DNA of 64,000 nt from NCBI GenBank assembly GCA_003254925.1, contig QANZ01013516.1:8308-72307 (forward strand), read 5' to 3'. The DNA is from Chamaecrista fasciculata. Its lineage: Eukaryota > Streptophyta > Magnoliopsida > Fabales > Fabaceae. The position numbers and the translations under genes are program-made. Every line of letters begins with the position of its first letter. Positions within the stretch are counted from its first letter, which is position 1. The notes under the pieces were generated by a model that saw only the letters and a list, made by a program, of their open reading frames with translations, did not search any database and had not been told where the DNA came from. Below, piece by piece: positions 60,651 to 64,000 of the stretch.

Positions 60651-62373
60651 ATGGAGAACAATTACTCGGAGCCTGAACAATTTGTCGTTGATCTCAAGCA
60701 GCTTCCGCCAATAGATCCGAGCAGAGTCATGAACTCCTCCTTCAACGTAATCCTCGACCATTCCTGTTTTTAATTTGTGTTTCTTCAACACCATTGCTTT
60801 ACATGTTCAGATTATTGATTTTCCAGGGCAAGTTGAGCGAATCTAGATCCAGAGCTGCTCCAAAAGGCGGGAAACGAAACCCTAATCGCGGGAAGAAGCT
60901 GGTTAAATCTGGTGAAGGACTCGGAAAATCGGGTTCTGCCAGCAACGTTGATGGTAGGGAGACTAGTGGGAACACAACCTCTGATACAGGCTCTGTACAT
61001 GAAGGTAGAGAATTAGCTGAGGAGGATATCATTTTGTTTCGAATATCATTTCCTTTAGGATTGTTATCCAACTCGTTTTTGTTTTAATTTTATTTCAATC
61101 TGCGATTGAATTGAAATGTTGTATAGTACTTCAATTAGGGGAAGAAAATCAAAGAAACTCTTGAAATACTGCTGTCATTATTTTGAGAAAAATAAAAGCA
61201 GGTACCTTATTTCATGCCTAATGAAGTATATAGACTTTGCAAAATTTTTAACGAGATAAATAGGAGTATTTTTATGAACTTGTCTTTTGATTTTGGCTTT
61301 TAGGTGGTGGAGGATGGGAGATTAGTTTCTTTACTTGGGCTTATTGTTATTATTATTTTTAATTTTCCTTTTCGATCTTTTCTCTGTATAGAAGACTCTT
61401 CACGTTGTCAATGAACTGGTTGAGCATATTGAAACACTCCTCCTCTTGATTTAGGTATAAAGACAGGACTTGCTAGGTCAAATTTGTATGAGCTCTGTGC
61501 CGCAAGTCATTGGAAGCCCCCTATATTCGAGTGTTGCAAAGAGGAAGGGCCAAGTCATCGGAGAAAGTATGTCTACCAGCTCTGCTTGATTTTTATCTAG
61601 TACATGAACTTAAATGTAAAAATTCTACATTTCAGAATTTAAATGGTACTTCAATACTTTTCTGATTATGAACAACAGGCATGTAGTGTGCTGCTAATGA
61701 TAAAAACTCAGGAACTCATGGAACCAACCAGGACAATTAATATTAATTAACTACTAAGATTGGGAAGAACATTAAAGTTTGTTGTGCACAAGTTGGGTCT
61801 AAAGGGAAAAAAAGCTTTTCTACCAAAAATATACAACATGGTCGCAAGCTAAGTAAGTGTCATTTAATAGAACAATTCTAAGCTGTTTATTTCTTTACAA
61901 CTTACATAAAAAAATTAAGGATTAGGTATTTAAAATCTTGTGAATTGTAGCACTATACAGATAGAAAGCCTGACAGGTACTTGAACCCTGGGCTTTTTTG
62001 AAATTGTTGGTGAAAAGTTATTTCAGAGGAAGTGTTCAATATTTAAAGAAAGAAAATGGAAAGTAAGAAATGATCTATATGATATTGAATGATCAGACCT
62101 CATGATCTAGTTTCTTGCCTCTCATTCTCACTCAGAATGAAACTAGATGATATGGATGCAGTATTAAATTATATTTTTTTTCATTCTCAGTGACTAATTG
62201 ATGATTTTCATAGATACACATTCAAGGTTATTATTGAGATAGAAGCGGCACCGGAAACCATTATTGAGTGCTTTGGTTCCCCTTGTCAAAAAAAGAAAAT
62301 AGCAGCAGACCACGCAGCTGAAGGAGCGTTGTGGTACTTAAAGCATCAGGGTCATATCAAGAACAACCAATGA
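60651..62373 (+). CDS. Double-stranded-RNA-binding domain protein (RTL1-like, no RNase III)
   Basis: Four exons, 60651-60746, 60827-61004, 61455-61566 and 62214-62373, join in frame with GT-AG introns to give 181 aa. Residues 1-95 are polar and basic (PKGGKRNPNRGKKL, then Ser/Gly/Thr-rich) without a known fold. Residues about 96-176 form one dsRNA-binding motif: LARSNLYELCAASHWKPP (helix 1), FECCKEEGPSHRKYTFKVII (strands), and QKKKIAADHAAEGALWYL (the KKK-AA helix 2 that contacts RNA). The closest plant relative I recall is Arabidopsis At1g80650, sometimes labelled RNase-three-like, but no RNase III catalytic domain is present here. It probably binds structured RNA; its pathway is not shown by the sequence. 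Its stop codon is 60 bp from the stop of the convergent PADRE gene. Confidence 0.88.
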
Positions 62374-62433
62374 GTGGGATAGTAATTACTGAATATCATC
62401 ATTAGCCAAGTTTTTAACAAGCACCAATTTATT

Positions 62434-63156
62434 TCATTCTTCAGTGATGCTCTCTAGACTTGGTTGCCAATGCTCAAAAGACCATAGTCTCCGAGGAGAG
62501 CCTGTCATACCAGCTTCTGCTGAATCTTGTGCCCTCTTCCCGGTTAGTTTATTTGTTGTACAAAATCCAGTGTTGCTTGATGATTTTCTTGTTTCTTTTG
62601 GAAAACCATTAGGATTTTCCTTTATTGTGACTCCATTAAAGAAGCAAGTAAAACAATTATTACCAGAAAAAGAATCGTGCTTATCCATAGTATCGAGATT
62701 CACATTTCTTGGTTCTATTCTGATTTCTGATCGCTCTCTTTTACTTCTTTCAACTTCAATGTAGTCATGCGGTTGCTTTGGAATTTTTTTCCTGAAGATA
62801 CAGCATGTAGAGATCATACCATCGTCTTCCTCGTTGTTGTAGTGGTGGCTTCTAATTTCCTGAACCGGAGAAAGAGAGTACTGAGAGTGCCTTGGAGAAA
62901 GCTTTTGAAGCTTTCTTATGGTGCTTAACGGTACTACATAGAACTTCTGTCCTAGCTGCAGCATGGTATCTGGTGCAACAATAGCCCATGGCTGTTGAAA
63001 CACATTTGGTTGTGCAATACAGCTTCTCGGGTTTCGAGAAATAATGTCAGCTGCAAGAACAGGCCTATCATGGAGCTCAGTATGACCACCAAGATGAACA
63101 ATCTGAACAAACAAGGTTTTTGAACTACTGGTACAAAACCAGCTTGTAACTGACAT
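62434..63156 (-). CDS. PADRE (DUF4228) domain protein
   Basis: A single-exon gene on the minus strand, 240 aa if translation starts at MSVTSW (63156), or 251 aa from an in-frame ATG at 63189. I prefer the inner start because relatives begin just before the domain. The N-terminal part shows the PADRE/DUF4228 pattern: KTLFVQIVHLGGHTELHDRP, VLAADIISRNP, CIAQPNVF, then the conserved LQLGQKFYVVPLSTIRKLQ (the family's 'G..Y.LP' segment). The rest is polar, with a small C-terminal conserved-looking patch RRLWSFEHWQPSLESITEE. PADRE proteins are plant-specific, often induced by pathogens or abiotic stress, and have no known biochemical activity. It converges with the dsRBD gene. Confidence 0.87.
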   Translation of the reverse strand: MSVTSWFCTSSSKTLFVQIVHLGGHTELHDRPVLAADIISRNPRSCIAQPNVFQQPWAIVAPDTMLQLGQKFYVVPLSTIRKLQKLSPRHSQYSLSPVQEIRSHHYNNEEDDGMISTCCIFRKKIPKQPHDYIEVERSKRERSEIRIEPRNVNLDTMDKHDSFSGNNCFTCFFNGVTIKENPNGFPKETRKSSSNTGFCTTNKLTGKRAQDSAEAGMTGSPRRLWSFEHWQPSLESITEE

Positions 63157-63189
63157 GGTTTCTCGGAAAAAGGAAGAGAAAGGGGACAA

Positions 63190-64000
63190 TCAGTATTACT
63201 ATTTACTATATAACCTCTTCAGGAAGATTTAACTAGAAATCACTCAACAAGGCCTACCAAAAAAGATGCAAGATACTACGTTTATTACTTTGCTTTCTAT
63301 CATTGATTTTGAATTTATGGACCTATCTCTTTTACTAGGCTTTTATTCCGGTTTCATTCATTGATAACATCAACTCCAAAACTAAAAGGGTATCAATGAC
63401 GTGTAGTAGGTTACTAGGTTGTCGTATGCACATTGCTCTTTGTAAATTATCTTGTAGGGAAAACCGGAAAAGTACTAATTTTATTTCTAAATTTTTCAAC
63501 TATCAAGTTGCTTCACCCACGCCATACATGGATAAAGAAGAAACTTGCTGGATCTTGTTGAGACATTATTTATGATTCTTCATATGTAGGAAAATCAGAA
63601 ATAATTAAATATTTAAATGTATATTATATATAGTGAAATATATATATATATATATATATTTTATAAAAAAACATTAAAATTGTTTATGTTTTAACTATGA
63701 ATAACTCTTTTTTGTTGTTATTCTAATTTTTTATAGTATTAATACTTTTAAAATTAACATTATCAATTATTTTTAATATTTTAAAATTTGTACTTTATTT
63801 TTTTTAATTTGAAAACACTTAATTTAATATTTTTATAAAAAAAAAAATTCAATCAGGAAGTGTGGAAAGTTTGAGTGTTTATCGGGGTAGGTTAAAATAC
63901 TTATAAATTTACTAGAGTTGATGATTACGAAGAACATGAGATTCTTACAAAGATTTCTGTGTCTTTCGTACATTCTCTCCGTAGAAACCAATTCTGATAT
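63190..64000. other. Upstream region of PADRE gene, AT-rich to window end
   Basis: The first few hundred bases should contain the minus-strand promoter and leader of the PADRE gene. A (TA)n run lies at 63639-63658, followed by AT-rich low-complexity sequence. No further gene is visible before the window ends. Confidence 0.45.

Noticed and set aside
60651..62373. Calling the dsRBD gene an RNase III enzyme
   Set aside because: No RNase III signature or catalytic acidic residues are present in the four exons; only one dsRNA-binding motif is visible.

Overview
This is an AT-rich, repeat-rich stretch of a flowering-plant (eudicot) nuclear genome. The evidence is spliced genes with plant-specific families (AP2/ERF factor, P3A plasma-membrane H+-ATPase with a 14-3-3 tail, PADRE/DUF4228 protein), GT-AG introns, and many small plant-type transposons. 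I cannot name the species; a rosid is a guess only. Two N runs (24660-24811 and 48286-48305) and one single n (40692) show a draft assembly.

Six protein-coding genes are supported. In order: a PPPDE/DeSI-like thiol peptidase (+, 2420-6783, 3 exons); the mRNA-export WD40 protein RAE1 (+, 14155-21218, 11 exons); an ERF003-type AP2/ERF factor (+, 39573-40328, 2 exons); an AHA9-like H+-ATPase (+, 48759-58604, 15 exons, 950 aa reconstructed with all key residues); a double-stranded-RNA-binding protein (+, 60651-62373, 4 exons); and, tail to tail with it, a single-exon PADRE (DUF4228) gene (-, 62434-63156). From memory of Arabidopsis, the homologues of PPPDE, RAE1, AHA9 and the dsRBD gene lie together at the end of chromosome 1 (around At1g80650-At1g80690). 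A PPPDE paralogue and ERF003 lie together on chromosome 5 (around At5g25170-At5g25190). The window therefore looks like the undivided ancestral block. The genes do not form a pathway; their linkage is inherited.

The space between and inside genes is mostly transposon debris, much of it resolvable to exact ends. Four solo LTRs in two families have perfect 5-bp target-site duplications (TSDs) (681-1265, 5138-5938, 36103-36779, 46570-47103). Five hAT-type MITEs have 8-bp TSDs (8919-9498, 9869-10500, 22159-22486, 24582-25145, 45431-46063). One Mutator-type MITE has a 9-bp TSD (43466-44186). Tourist/Harbinger-like elements have TTA duplications, one nested in another (30038-33391 containing 30071-31472; also 37203-39115). 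A reverse-oriented poly(A) retroposed segment has a 17-bp TSD (25175-28235) and encloses a 2.4-kb LTR-like sequence. Many foldback elements have arms reading like 'TTTTGGTCC...GGACCAAAA', several inside introns of the H+-ATPase and PPPDE genes.

I saw no tRNA, rRNA, recognisable microRNA precursor, CRISPR array or intact autonomous transposon gene. Nothing here looks like an undescribed biological system. The most useful observations are the element anatomy, the conserved gene block, a GC-AG intron that the H+-ATPase needs, and a probably false assembly gap.
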